From assembly GCA_024236155.1 (NCBI GenBank), contig JACKLA010000008.1, positions 1 through 64,000 of the forward strand: DNA of 64,000 nt, given 5' to 3'. The notes below the pieces were generated by a model that did not search any database, was not told where the DNA came from, and was given only the letters and a program-made list of their open reading frames with translations. The DNA is from Sphingomonadaceae bacterium (GTDB lineage: Bacteria > Pseudomonadota > Alphaproteobacteria > Sphingomonadales > Sphingomonadaceae). The position numbers were made by a program, and so were the translations under genes. This document shows, piece after piece, positions 35,465 through 43,896 of the stretch. Positions within the stretch are counted from its first letter, which is position 1, and every line of letters starts with the position of its first letter.

Positions 35465-36526
35465 TCAGTCCTCCGCGTCAGGGCCTGTCATCATCTCTTC
35501 GGCGACCTCGTCGGTGCGGCCGCGGATTGCGGCTTCCAACCTGTCGCGCATCTCTGGATTTTCATCGAGGAAGGTCTTGGCGTTTTCGCGGCCCTGCCCG
35601 ATGCGAACGCTGTCATAGGAGAACCATGAACCCGACTTCTCGACCACCCCGGCCTTGACGCCGAGGTCGAGGATTTCACCGGTCTTGGAAATGCCCTGCC
35701 CGTACATGATGTCGAATTCGACCTGCTTGAACGGCGGGGCGACCTTGTTCTTGACCACTTTGACGCGGGTCGAGTTGCCGACCACCTCGTCGCGGTCCTT
35801 GATCTGGCCGGTGCGGCGGATGTCGAGGCGGACCGAGGCATAGAATTTGAGCGCATTGCCGCCGGTGGTGGTTTCCGGATTGCCGTACATCACGCCGATC
35901 TTCATGCGCAGCTGGTTGATGAAGATCACCATGCATTTCGAGCGGTTGATCGAGCCGGTCAGCTTGCGCAGCGACTGGCTCATCAAACGGGCCTGCAGGC
36001 CGACATGGCTGTCACCCATTTCGCCCTCGATCTCGGCACGCGGCACCAGCGCGGCAACTGAGTCAACCACCAGCACATCGACCGCGTTCGAACGAACCAG
36101 CGTGTCGGTGATTTCGAGCGCCTGCTCACCCGTATCGGGCTGCGACACGACCAGCTCGTCAATATCGACACCCAGCTTCTTGGCATAGACCGGATCGAGC
36201 GCGTGTTCGGCATCGACGAAGGCCGCAGTGCCGCCCGCCTTCTGCGCTTCGGCAATCACATGCAGCGCGAGCGTGGTCTTGCCCGAGCTTTCAGGCCCGT
36301 ACACCTCGATCACGCGGCCTTTGGGCAAGCCGCCGATCCCCAGTGCAATATCGAGCCCGAGCGAACCGGTGGAGATCGCCTCCACATTCATCGCTTCCTT
36401 GCTGCCCAGCTTCATCGCCGAGCCCTTGCCGAATGCCCGATCGATCTGCGCGAGCGCCGCATCGAGCGCCTTCTGACGGTCCACGTTCGATTCCTTACCT
36501 TCTACCAGCTTGAGATTCGCTGCCAT
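35465..36526 (-). CDS. recA: Recombinase RecA
   Basis: 353 aa. Walker A GPESSGKTT, Walker B VDVLVVDSVAALVP, L1 GDSHVGLQARLMSQ, and L2 NQLRMKIGVMYGNPETTTGGNALKFYASVR split over neighbouring residues. Forms the strand-exchange filament and drives LexA self-cleavage. The Shine-Dalgarno TGGAGG is about 9 bases before the ATG. Its promoter carries an alphaproteobacterial SOS box. Confidence 0.98.
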   Translation of the reverse strand: MAANLKLVEGKESNVDRQKALDAALAQIDRAFGKGSAMKLGSKEAMNVEAISTGSLGLDIALGIGGLPKGRVIEVYGPESSGKTTLALHVIAEAQKAGGTAAFVDAEHALDPVYAKKLGVDIDELVVSQPDTGEQALEITDTLVRSNAVDVLVVDSVAALVPRAEIEGEMGDSHVGLQARLMSQSLRKLTGSINRSKCMVIFINQLRMKIGVMYGNPETTTGGNALKFYASVRLDIRRTGQIKDRDEVVGNSTRVKVVKNKVAPPFKQVEFDIMYGQGISKTGEILDLGVKAGVVEKSGSWFSYDSVRIGQGRENAKTFLDENPEMRDRLEAAIRGRTDEVAEEMMTGPDAED

Positions 36527-36581
36527 GACATGGCCTCCATCAGTTGCCTAGGGCGGCTGCCCGACTCTTCAACTGTTGGAG

Positions 36582-36619
36582 TTTGTATCCAGTTTGTTCT
36601 CAAAGAACAAGAGTGGAAC
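36582..36619 (-). promoter_or_regulatory. recA promoter with LexA (SOS) box
   Basis: On the minus strand GTTCCACTCTTGTTC (36605-36619) is an exact GTTC-N7-GTTC box, the known alphaproteobacterial LexA site. It overlaps a candidate -35 TTGTTC (36605-36610); a -10-like TACAAA is 17 bases downstream (36582-36587). A second palindrome GTTCTCAAAGAAC (36596-36608) shares bases with it. Confidence 0.8.
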
Positions 36620-36632
36620 AAAATTTTTTCAC

Positions 36633-36653
36633 GGCCTCCCGACGAGGCCTTTT
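36633..36653 (+). terminator. Short hairpin between recA promoter and DUF4139 genes
   Basis: GGCCTC / GAGGCC stem with a 5-nt loop followed by TTTT on the plus strand. No plus-strand gene ends here, so its use is unclear; on the minus strand it lies 22 bases past the DUF4139 stop but is followed by GTGAAAAAA. Confidence 0.35.
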
Positions 36654-36674
36654 AATTGACGCTTTATCAAATGG

Positions 36675-38309
36675 TTATTTACGGTCCGCGTTGCGGATTT
36701 TCCAGTCGAATAGCCGCGTTTCGCCCGGTTTCACCTCAAGTTCGATCACCGTCTCGCCATCCTTGAGGCGCGATTTCACCCGCCCGGTGCGAAATTCCCA
36801 ATCGGTCGGATAACCCAGTGCCACGCGCACGGTTGCTGCGCGGCTGCCCGCATTGGTCAGCTTGACCCGCATGCCCGCCCACTTCCCGCTCTCCAGCTTG
36901 CGTTCGTCACCCTCCGATGCGAGCGCGCAGGTCGCACGGACCATGCTGCTTTCAGCCAGCTCGATCTCGACATCCTGCCCTTCGGCATAATCGCGCAGCG
37001 TTTGCTCGGCGATCAGTTGCGGGCCAAAGGAACTGGGTTCGAAAATCGTGACCCCGCCACTCGGCAAGGCAACGCCCAGCTGATGTTCGTCGTCATTCAC
37101 CGTTTCGAGGTTGAGCGTGGTCGGATAGGCCTCAAGCTCGTCCCAGTCCGCCTGCCAGCCATACTGGTCGCAGCTGGTGAGATAGACGAATTCCCCCTCC
37201 ACCCGCTTGCGGTCGAGGAAGGCGACCTGTTTCAGCCCCTTGGCCGAAACGGTCACCGGTTCGGGAATGCGATAGAGCTTGAGATCGCCCAGCTGCTCCT
37301 CAGCGGCCATTACTGCCACCGGTGCATTCATAACCTCCTTTCTCGCGAGGCGCGCACCGGTAACGACGATAGCGCCGACCGAATCATAGTCAGCCATTCC
37401 CGGCGGACTGGCAGGCGCAGGTTTCTGGGGACCGAAGTCCCAGATCGGCGTTCCCGCCGCCGTGCTGCCAATGGGATAGCAGGTCAGCCGCAACCCGCGC
37501 CCGGCAGGCGCATCGGCCAGCCCCTCGAAATCGCTTTCGACATTGAGCGTCCCGGCCACCGCCAGCAGATCGGCATCCTCGAAGCTTTGACCATTGTCGT
37601 TGAGGATGGTCAGCCAGCTCATCAGGTCGAAGAACGTCTTGCCCTTCGCCCCGCCCTCTCCCAGCTGCGCGACATAATGTGCCTGCCAGTCGAAGCCCCA
37701 GGCAAGATAGGTCAGCGTCACATCATAGGTCCCGCCGGTGGCATCGCGCGTATCGATGGAAAAGACCGGCTGCGCGGAAAGCCCCCTGGGCACGCGGTCG
37801 AAGGTCAGGCTTTCGGGCACGCCCGAACAGCGCACCGCCTCGTAGCCCGCCGAGGTTTGCAGCACGATCCCGCCATCGGCGCGGGTGCGGACAATCGCGC
37901 TTTCAGTGGTTTCCCTGCCGGTCGCGGGGTTGGTCCGCGTCACCCGCACACGATTGCCCAGCGTGCCATCGACCAGCGCGGCGGGGCTGAGCAGGTCGGC
38001 ATTGCGGTTCTTCTCGATCGTCCCGCCGGGCAGGCCGGTAACAATGGCACTGACCGCCACCATACCTTCTGCCACGCCTTCGAAGCGAATGGTCGATTCG
38101 CCAGCAGGCAGCGTGACCGTGCGCCGTTCGCTGATCATCGCGAAACCGCGCGGCCAATTGCGTTCGAGCGTTTCACCGTCGCCGCGTTCCGGGTCACGAT
38201 AGACCGTGACCGAGACCTTGCCCGGCGCGCTGGCATCGACTGCCTCGCGTGCGTCGGCAGCCGCGCCGATCAGCGCGAGGGGCAAGGCAAGGCTGGCCAG
38301 CCAGCGCAT
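36675..38309 (-). CDS. Secreted DUF4139-domain protein, copy A
   Basis: 544 aa from the ATG at 38309 with signal peptide MRWLASLALPLALIGAAADA. It has the DUF4139 layout: N-terminal beta-rich part (VSVTVYRDPERG, RTVTLPAGESTIRFEGVAEGM), central WQAHYVAQL and a C-terminal Ig-like end (VELEVKPGETRLFDWKIRN). The motif NRVRVTRTNPATGRETTE is almost the same as in the neighbouring copy B (VTLLRTNPATGIETRE), marking an old duplication. It lies 8 bp after copy B, likely in one operon. Function unknown; DUF4139 proteins are often linked to envelope or mucoidy phenotypes. Confidence 0.85.
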   Translation of the reverse strand: MRWLASLALPLALIGAAADAREAVDASAPGKVSVTVYRDPERGDGETLERNWPRGFAMISERRTVTLPAGESTIRFEGVAEGMVAVSAIVTGLPGGTIEKNRNADLLSPAALVDGTLGNRVRVTRTNPATGRETTESAIVRTRADGGIVLQTSAGYEAVRCSGVPESLTFDRVPRGLSAQPVFSIDTRDATGGTYDVTLTYLAWGFDWQAHYVAQLGEGGAKGKTFFDLMSWLTILNDNGQSFEDADLLAVAGTLNVESDFEGLADAPAGRGLRLTCYPIGSTAAGTPIWDFGPQKPAPASPPGMADYDSVGAIVVTGARLARKEVMNAPVAVMAAEEQLGDLKLYRIPEPVTVSAKGLKQVAFLDRKRVEGEFVYLTSCDQYGWQADWDELEAYPTTLNLETVNDDEHQLGVALPSGGVTIFEPSSFGPQLIAEQTLRDYAEGQDVEIELAESSMVRATCALASEGDERKLESGKWAGMRVKLTNAGSRAATVRVALGYPTDWEFRTGRVKSRLKDGETVIELEVKPGETRLFDWKIRNADRK

Positions 38310-38317
38310 CGACCGGC

Positions 38318-39805
38318 TCAGTAACGGCTGGCGTAGGTTACGCGAAATTCGCGCTTGCCATTGGCTGGCACCGGTACAATCCATTTGCGTCGGTCGGAAT
38401 TGAGCTGCTTGCCCGGCTCATCCTCCGACACGATGCGGAAATCGTGGCTCCACCAGCCCCGGTCCAGCCCCGCCTGCACCAGATCGACATTCACCGGCAC
38501 CGGTTTGGCGTTGGTGATCGTATAGCGCATGGTGGTTTGCCAATAATCGACCGGGCGTTCCTCCTCGATCCGGCGCACTTCCTCGCCATCCTCGATCACG
38601 ATGTAGCGTGCGGTCTTTTCCCATTCCTGCGCGGTCAGCCGTTCGCGCTTCTCGACCTCTGCCTGGATGAAGATATCGAACGCATCGCCGGTCCGCAGAG
38701 ACAGCTCGCTGCCCATCGGCGTGTGGCCGATGCCGTTTTCGCCGATGAACTGCGGCGATCCCTTGCTGTCTTTCTGGTAGAACCGCACCGTCCCCGCAGG
38801 CAGCGCATCGCCCAGCCCGCCATCGCTCGACGACGAGAAGGATATTTCGCTCGAGACATTCATCGGCCGGCTGTCATTCGCCAGCCAGCCAACCGTGCGG
38901 CTGTAGACCTTGCGCGCCCTAACCCCCTGCACATCGAGGAAGCTGACCTGTTTGGTCTGCGCATTGGCAATCGTGGTGCGCGCATCGATCGGATAGAGGT
39001 AGAACTCGCCCACCTGTTCGCGATTGGCGCTTTGCGTTCCGGCGCGAACCATGCCCGGATTGTAATTGCGGCCGCCATTGGGATTGCCCGCAACCAGCAG
39101 CGTATCGGCGTTGTGGAAGGTGGTGCCGGTGTTGTTGGTCAGCGTGACCCACCCTTGCATGTCGATACTGCCCCTGGCCTCGTCATAAAGCGCGACATAA
39201 TCCGCGCTCCAGCCAAGGCCGCCGGTGAGGTAACGGATCTGGGTGGGCCGCACACCCGCACGGTTGCTCTCGACATTGACCGACAGCGTCGGGCGCGCGC
39301 GCAGATTGGGCGGTACGCGGTCGAAAATAACGCGGACCGGCAAGCCATCGTCGCGCAGCACCTCTATGCGGTCGCCGATTTGCACCACCACGCCGCCCGC
39401 AGTCGACAGCACCTTGGCACGCTCGCGCGTTTCAATACCGGTCGCGGGGTTGGTCCGCAGCAGAGTGACCGTCTGCCCGATGGCCTTTTCCATCATCTTG
39501 GTCGGGGTCAGCAGGTCGAAATCGAAATTCTGTTCGACGATTGCAGTGCCATCGGCGGCAAAGCTGAGCGTTTCGGGGCGGATCTGGGCCGACACATCGG
39601 GGAATTCGATCCGGCTGCGCCCGCGCGCAATATCCAGCTGGCGGATATCCTGCACCAGCGACTGCCCGTTCTGGTAAATCGTGACCGAGACATCGCCCTG
39701 TGCGGTTTCGTCAGGGTCGGGCACGGACTGCCCCGCCGCGTGCCCGGCCATGCCAAGGCAGGATACTGCCGCCAAGAGTTTCAGGTTACGTGTGAACTTG
39801 CCCAT
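38318..39805 (-). CDS. Secreted DUF4139-domain protein, copy B
   Basis: 495 aa; signal peptide MGKFTRNLKLLAAVSCLGMAGHAAG. DUF4139 features: DVSVTIYQNGQSLVQDIRQL, SRIEFPDVSAQIRPETL, the central QIRYLTGGLGWSADYVALYDE, and the C-terminal WIVPVPANGKREFRVTYASRY. Compared with copy A it is about 50 residues shorter and only moderately similar overall. Upstream sits a strong minus-strand terminator, so copy B starts the two-gene unit. Likely periplasmic or outer-membrane associated. Confidence 0.87.
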   Translation of the reverse strand: MGKFTRNLKLLAAVSCLGMAGHAAGQSVPDPDETAQGDVSVTIYQNGQSLVQDIRQLDIARGRSRIEFPDVSAQIRPETLSFAADGTAIVEQNFDFDLLTPTKMMEKAIGQTVTLLRTNPATGIETRERAKVLSTAGGVVVQIGDRIEVLRDDGLPVRVIFDRVPPNLRARPTLSVNVESNRAGVRPTQIRYLTGGLGWSADYVALYDEARGSIDMQGWVTLTNNTGTTFHNADTLLVAGNPNGGRNYNPGMVRAGTQSANREQVGEFYLYPIDARTTIANAQTKQVSFLDVQGVRARKVYSRTVGWLANDSRPMNVSSEISFSSSSDGGLGDALPAGTVRFYQKDSKGSPQFIGENGIGHTPMGSELSLRTGDAFDIFIQAEVEKRERLTAQEWEKTARYIVIEDGEEVRRIEEERPVDYWQTTMRYTITNAKPVPVNVDLVQAGLDRGWWSHDFRIVSEDEPGKQLNSDRRKWIVPVPANGKREFRVTYASRY

Positions 39806-39860
39806 TCCATAGCCCTCCCGATCCGGCCCCTATGCGCAGTAGTGCCACGGCACCGCGCAC

Positions 39861-39896
39861 AAAAAAAGGGGCGCAGATATGGTCTGCGCCCCTTTT
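39861..39896 (-). terminator. Strong intrinsic terminator after the tail-collar genes
   Basis: 11-bp perfect stem AGGGGCGCAGA / TCTGCGCCCCT (39867-39877 with 39883-39893). On the minus strand a run of seven U follows (39861-39867). It ends the tail-collar transcript and isolates the DUF4139 pair. Confidence 0.88.
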
Positions 39897-39915
39897 CCTG
39901 AATGTTTGCCGAATT

Positions 39916-39956
39916 CTAGGCAGCGTGGACCAATTCCACGTGGTCACTCTGCCTAG
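39916..39956. repeat. 41-bp palindrome bounded by CTAGGCAG
   Basis: CTAGGCAG (39916-39923) and CTGCCTAG (39949-39956) form perfect ends. Inside, GTGGACCA pairs with TGGTCAC with one bulged base. The right end contains the TAG stop of the collar gene on the minus strand. The first 20 bases resemble the termini of the 50341-50613 element. Confidence 0.65.
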
Positions 39957-40573
39957 TTGCGCGACGGGAAAATGCCTGTCAGCGCAACACACCACTGGAG
40001 CGTGAGATAGGGCTGCATGTTGTTATGCGCCTGATTGCCGCCATTATTGCCCACCACGACGCTGCCGGAATGAAGCGCATCGTTCGGATCGGGCGCGGCA
40101 TTGTCCGCATAGATCGTTGCGCCGCGCGCCAGCGTGTTGCCCCTCGGATTCGCCGAATCCGCCACTGTCTGCGCCTCACCAAGCAGCACGGCTGTGTGAT
40201 TGTGCGAAGGCATTTCGAGCGTGGTCAGCGTGTGGGTTTCCTGCCCGCTCCTTTGCCCAAGCGGGTGGTTGCTGAGGCCCGGCCCTGTCCCGGTATGGAT
40301 CGGAACGCGGCCACGCAGGTCGGGCAGGGCGAAGGTCGTGCGACCATCGCCGCCATAGGTCGTCCCATAGAGCGAGAACAACGCGGTATTGGTACTGATC
40401 GCCAGCAACTGGCCATCGGCCGGCGTCCAGCCGCGCGGGCAGAAGTTGTGCCCGGTCAGCAGGAGCTGACCGAGGAACTGGTCGCCGGCGCCCTGTGCCT
40501 GGGCCGGAGCAGGCACAAATGCCGTTGCCAGCGCAACCGTGGCGGCCATCGAAGCGAATTTTTTGAGTTTCAT
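39953..40573 (-). CDS. Secreted phage-tail-collar-domain protein, copy 1
   Basis: 206 aa: signal peptide MKLKKFASMAATVALATAFV, cleavage near APAQA, then a tail-collar domain. Typical motifs are FCPRGWTPADGQLLAIS, YGTTYGGDGRTTFALPDLRGRVPIHTG and SHNHT. This is the microcystin-dependent-protein (MdpB) / tail-collar family. No other phage gene is near and the protein has an export signal, so it is probably an envelope or extracellular protein, not a virion part. The second copy lies 58 bp upstream. The TAG stop is part of a CTAGGCAG palindrome. Confidence 0.87.
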   Translation of the reverse strand: MKLKKFASMAATVALATAFVPAPAQAQGAGDQFLGQLLLTGHNFCPRGWTPADGQLLAISTNTALFSLYGTTYGGDGRTTFALPDLRGRVPIHTGTGPGLSNHPLGQRSGQETHTLTTLEMPSHNHTAVLLGEAQTVADSANPRGNTLARGATIYADNAAPDPNDALHSGSVVVGNNGGNQAHNNMQPYLTLQWCVALTGIFPSRN

Positions 40574-40631
40574 ATCAAGTCTCCCACTGGGAAATTCGGC
40601 TGTGCCCGAATGACCGGGCGAAAACGGACAA

Positions 40632-41246
40632 TCAGTTGCGCGACGGGAATATCCCTTCGAGCGCGACGCACCAGCGGATCGTCAGATAGGGCATCATGTT
40701 GTTATGCGACTGGTTGCCGCCATTATTGCCCACCACGACACTGCCGGAATGGAGCGCATCGTTCGGATCGGGCGCGGCGTTATCCGCATAGATCGTTGCG
40801 CCGCGTGCCAGAGTGTTGCCCCTCGGATTCGCCGAATCCGCCACTGTCTGCGCCTCACCAAGCAGCACGGCTGTGTGATTGTGCGAAGGCATTTCGAGCG
40901 TGGTCAGCGTGTGGGTTTCCTGCCCGCTCCTCTGGCCCAGTGGCCGAGGCGTCAGGCCAGGTCCGGTACCGGTGTGTATCGGCACCCGTCCGCGCAGGTC
41001 CGGCAGGGCGAAACTCGTGCGCCCGTCGCCGCCATAGGTCGTGCCATAGAGTGCAAACAGCGCATTGTAGTTACTGATCGGCAGCAACTGACCATCGGCA
41101 TTTGCCCATCCTCGCGGACAGAATGTGAAGCCAACCGGCATCACCTCTCCGATAAACGGATTTGCCCCTGCATGTGCAGGTGCCACAGGCATTGTCGTAG
41201 CCAGTGCTATCGCGGCGCAGGACGTAGCCAGCCTTGCTAATCTCAT
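40632..41246 (-). CDS. Secreted phage-tail-collar-domain protein, copy 2
   Basis: 204 aa from the ATG at 41246 (MRLARLATSCAAIALATTMP, signal peptide ending near APAHA). Same domain as copy 1. The two proteins are nearly identical from QRSGQETHTLTTLEMPSHNH through the next 60 residues, while signal peptides and the early collar region differ. At DNA level 40813-40931 equals 40134-40252 over 119 bp without a mismatch, which suggests gene conversion. First gene of the two-gene unit. It follows a 190-bp gap after cckA with no other gene. Confidence 0.87.
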   Translation of the reverse strand: MRLARLATSCAAIALATTMPVAPAHAGANPFIGEVMPVGFTFCPRGWANADGQLLPISNYNALFALYGTTYGGDGRTSFALPDLRGRVPIHTGTGPGLTPRPLGQRSGQETHTLTTLEMPSHNHTAVLLGEAQTVADSANPRGNTLARGATIYADNAAPDPNDALHSGSVVVGNNGGNQSHNNMMPYLTIRWCVALEGIFPSRN

Positions 41247-41436
41247 AGTGTCTTCTCCCCCCAAATTGAGAGCCAGATCGCGACACCCGTTTTGCTCGTC
41301 TCATTCGCGTGCGCGATGGCGGCAACTGGAAACGTCTAGCAATCGAGCCGATATTGCAAGAACTATCGGCAACACGAACAGTTCAGCGCAATTGCACGGC
41401 GCTGGATTGTAAGAAAACGTCAGGGCAATTGCGCGC

Positions 41437-43896
41437 CTACTCCAGGGATCCGCGCAGGATTTCACCCACCTTGTCGCCGATCTGCTGGACGCTGAACGGC
41501 TTGGCGAGGAAATGCATCCTGTCGACACTGATCTCCTTGCGCAGCTGTTCTTCGGCATAGCCGGACATGAACAGCACAGGCAGCTCGGGGCGTTGCTTGC
41601 GAATCGCCTTGACCATGGTCGGGCCATCCATCCCCGGCATCACGACATCGGACACGATCAGGTCGAACTCGCCGCCATTGGCGATTGCTGCCAGCCCTTC
41701 CTCGCCATCGCTCGCCAGCGTGATCTTGTGGCCGGAACGGGCAAGCGCACGCTCGGCGACGGCGCGGACCATGTCTTCGTCCTCGACCAGCAGGATACGC
41801 CCCCCGCCCGACCATTTGCTGGCCGTTTCTTTCGCCCTGGCGGCAGCAGGCGGCGCTGGTGCGTCATCCTCGCCACCCCCGGCGTGGACCGGCAGGTAGA
41901 TGGTAAAGCGCGCACCCTCGGCACGCCCGCCCCGCCCTTCGATATTGTCGGCAAAGATGAAGCCGCCGGACTGCTTGACGATACCATAGACAGTCGACAG
42001 GCCCAGCCCGGTGCCCTTGCCCTGCTCCTTGGTGGTAAAGAACGGCTCGAATATCTTGCCCAGCTTGTCGGGCGGGATGCCGCCACCCGAATCCTGCGCC
42101 ACGAGCACGGTGTAGTCACCCACGGGGATGATGTCCGACCCCATCGCCCTGACATCGCGCGCCGATACGCGGCGCGTCGCGAGCGTCAGCTTGCCGCGCC
42201 CGTCTCCGTTCGACTGGATCGCATCGCGTGCATTGACCGCGAGGTTGACGATCACCTGCTCGAGCTGCTGCGGATCGGCGCGGACGGCACCCAGATCGCG
42301 GTCATGCCGGACTTTCAGCTCGATATTCTCGCCCAGCAGCCGCTTGAGCAGCTGGCTGACCTCGCTCACCACGTCGGGCAGCTGGAGGATTTTCGGCTGC
42401 AGGGTCTGCTGGCGGCTGAAAGCGAGCAATTGCCGCGTCAGGCTGGCCGCACGGTTGGAGTTGGCACGGATCTGCTGGATATCGTCGTAATCGCTGTCAC
42501 CCGGCGTATGGCGCAGCAGCATGAGGTCGCAATAGCCGATGATCGCGGTGAGGACATTGTTGAAATCATGCGCCACGCCGCCCGCCAGCTGGCCGACCGC
42601 CTGCATCTTGGTCGCCTGCGCCACCTGCCGCTTGAGGCGGGTTTCCTCGGTCGAATCGACAAGGCTGAGCAGCACCGCCGCCTCGCCCAGTCCGCGCACC
42701 CCTGCGAGGCCGAGCGAAACCGGATCGTCGGGGTTGTCGCGCAGGCGGATCGCCATGTCTCCGCTCGAAGCAGGCCCCTTGCCGAAGCGCCGCACCGCAT
42801 CGGCCAGCGCGCCCTTGTCTTCGCCCACCACCAGGTCGGACGGGTATTGCGGCATGGCCTGCCCTTCGCGTCCGACTGCGCGCTTGAAGGCATCATTGCC
42901 GAACAGGAAGCGCCCGTCGCGATCCGACATGGCGAGGCCCAGCGGCAAGGCACCGAGCAGGGCCTCGAGCTGCGGTGTAGCCGCTGCACCCGGTGCGTCT
43001 GCCCCGCCGCCAATGCCGACCCCGCTTTCGAGCAACAGCATGAGCGAGGGCACTTCGGTGGCAGAAGCTGGCCTGCCATCGGCCGTTTCGCCCAGCGGCA
43101 CCTGGACCAGCGTTTGCGGCGGTCCCTTGCGGCCTTCGCGCGCGAAAAAGATACGGTCGCGATCGTCGCTGCGCAGGAAGGAAACGAACTCCTGCCCGGC
43201 AAGGGTCGCAGACGGGTCGCCCGATGCACGCTCGGCAAAGCCCGGCCCGGCGGCGCGGACGATCCCGTCCGGCCCGACCAGTGCCATTTCGACACCGGCA
43301 TGCGACAGCAAGCGGCCAAGGCTGCCAGCGACCAGCGGGGCGACCTCGCCCCCCGGATCGGCACCGGCAAGCTGTTCGATCCGCCAGATCAGGTAGTCTT
43401 CGCCGCGCCCCGCCCGCTCGGCACGGGCGCGCCAGCCGGGCGAACCATCGTCGCGCGCAATCTCGCCCGCATCGGCAGCACCATCGCGCCACGCCTCGCG
43501 CGCCGCTCGCGTCAGTTTCTCGAGCGAGGCACGGTCGGCAGGCAGGTTGGGCGGTGCGATCGCGGCGCCGAACCAGTCGCTATAGGCCGAATTGGCGCAG
43601 GCGAGCCGGTTGGCCCGGTCGGTGATCGCGACGGCAAGGCCCGGTTGCTCGATCGCGGCAACCGTCACCGACCAGTCAGGCGGTGCCAGTTCATCGCCCT
43701 TGTCGCGTCCCTTGAAGCGCGCGGCAACGAAGGTCGCAGCCACCAGCACGGCAAGACCAAGGAAATAGGCGGCCGCGAGCAGCGCGCTGCCGCTGAGCCA
43801 GTAGAGCAGGATGGCAGACACCAGCGCCGCCGCCCCGACAGCGCCGATCAGGACAGGCTGGCGCTCCCCCTCCGCCTCGCCGCTGAATAGTCTCAT
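41437..43896 (-). CDS. cckA: Hybrid sensor histidine kinase CckA
   Basis: 819 aa. Two N-terminal transmembrane helices (about 17-35 and 38-58), PAS-like regions, then the DHp H-box QLAGGVAHDFNNVLTAIIGY with His443, identical in style to Caulobacter CckA. The HATPase motifs are VNLAVNARDAIQ, DSGGGIPPDKLGKIF, GKGTGLGLSTVYGIV. The C-terminal receiver has Asp750 in LIVSDVVMPGMDG and Lys in FLAKPF. CckA phosphorylates ChpT and thereby CtrA and CpdR, controlling cell cycle or motility. The ATG overlaps the DUF2062 stop by four bases. Confidence 0.95.
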   Translation of the reverse strand: MRLFSGEAEGERQPVLIGAVGAAALVSAILLYWLSGSALLAAAYFLGLAVLVAATFVAARFKGRDKGDELAPPDWSVTVAAIEQPGLAVAITDRANRLACANSAYSDWFGAAIAPPNLPADRASLEKLTRAAREAWRDGAADAGEIARDDGSPGWRARAERAGRGEDYLIWRIEQLAGADPGGEVAPLVAGSLGRLLSHAGVEMALVGPDGIVRAAGPGFAERASGDPSATLAGQEFVSFLRSDDRDRIFFAREGRKGPPQTLVQVPLGETADGRPASATEVPSLMLLLESGVGIGGGADAPGAAATPQLEALLGALPLGLAMSDRDGRFLFGNDAFKRAVGREGQAMPQYPSDLVVGEDKGALADAVRRFGKGPASSGDMAIRLRDNPDDPVSLGLAGVRGLGEAAVLLSLVDSTEETRLKRQVAQATKMQAVGQLAGGVAHDFNNVLTAIIGYCDLMLLRHTPGDSDYDDIQQIRANSNRAASLTRQLLAFSRQQTLQPKILQLPDVVSEVSQLLKRLLGENIELKVRHDRDLGAVRADPQQLEQVIVNLAVNARDAIQSNGDGRGKLTLATRRVSARDVRAMGSDIIPVGDYTVLVAQDSGGGIPPDKLGKIFEPFFTTKEQGKGTGLGLSTVYGIVKQSGGFIFADNIEGRGGRAEGARFTIYLPVHAGGGEDDAPAPPAAARAKETASKWSGGGRILLVEDEDMVRAVAERALARSGHKITLASDGEEGLAAIANGGEFDLIVSDVVMPGMDGPTMVKAIRKQRPELPVLFMSGYAEEQLRKEISVDRMHFLAKPFSVQQIGDKVGEILRGSLE

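Noticed and set aside
39953..41246. Tail-collar genes as a prophage remnant
   Set aside because: No capsid, terminase, integrase or other tail genes; both proteins have signal peptides, which virion proteins lack.
41512..43890. 792-codon open frame antisense to cckA
   Set aside because: cckA is unmistakable; the antisense translation shows no known motif.
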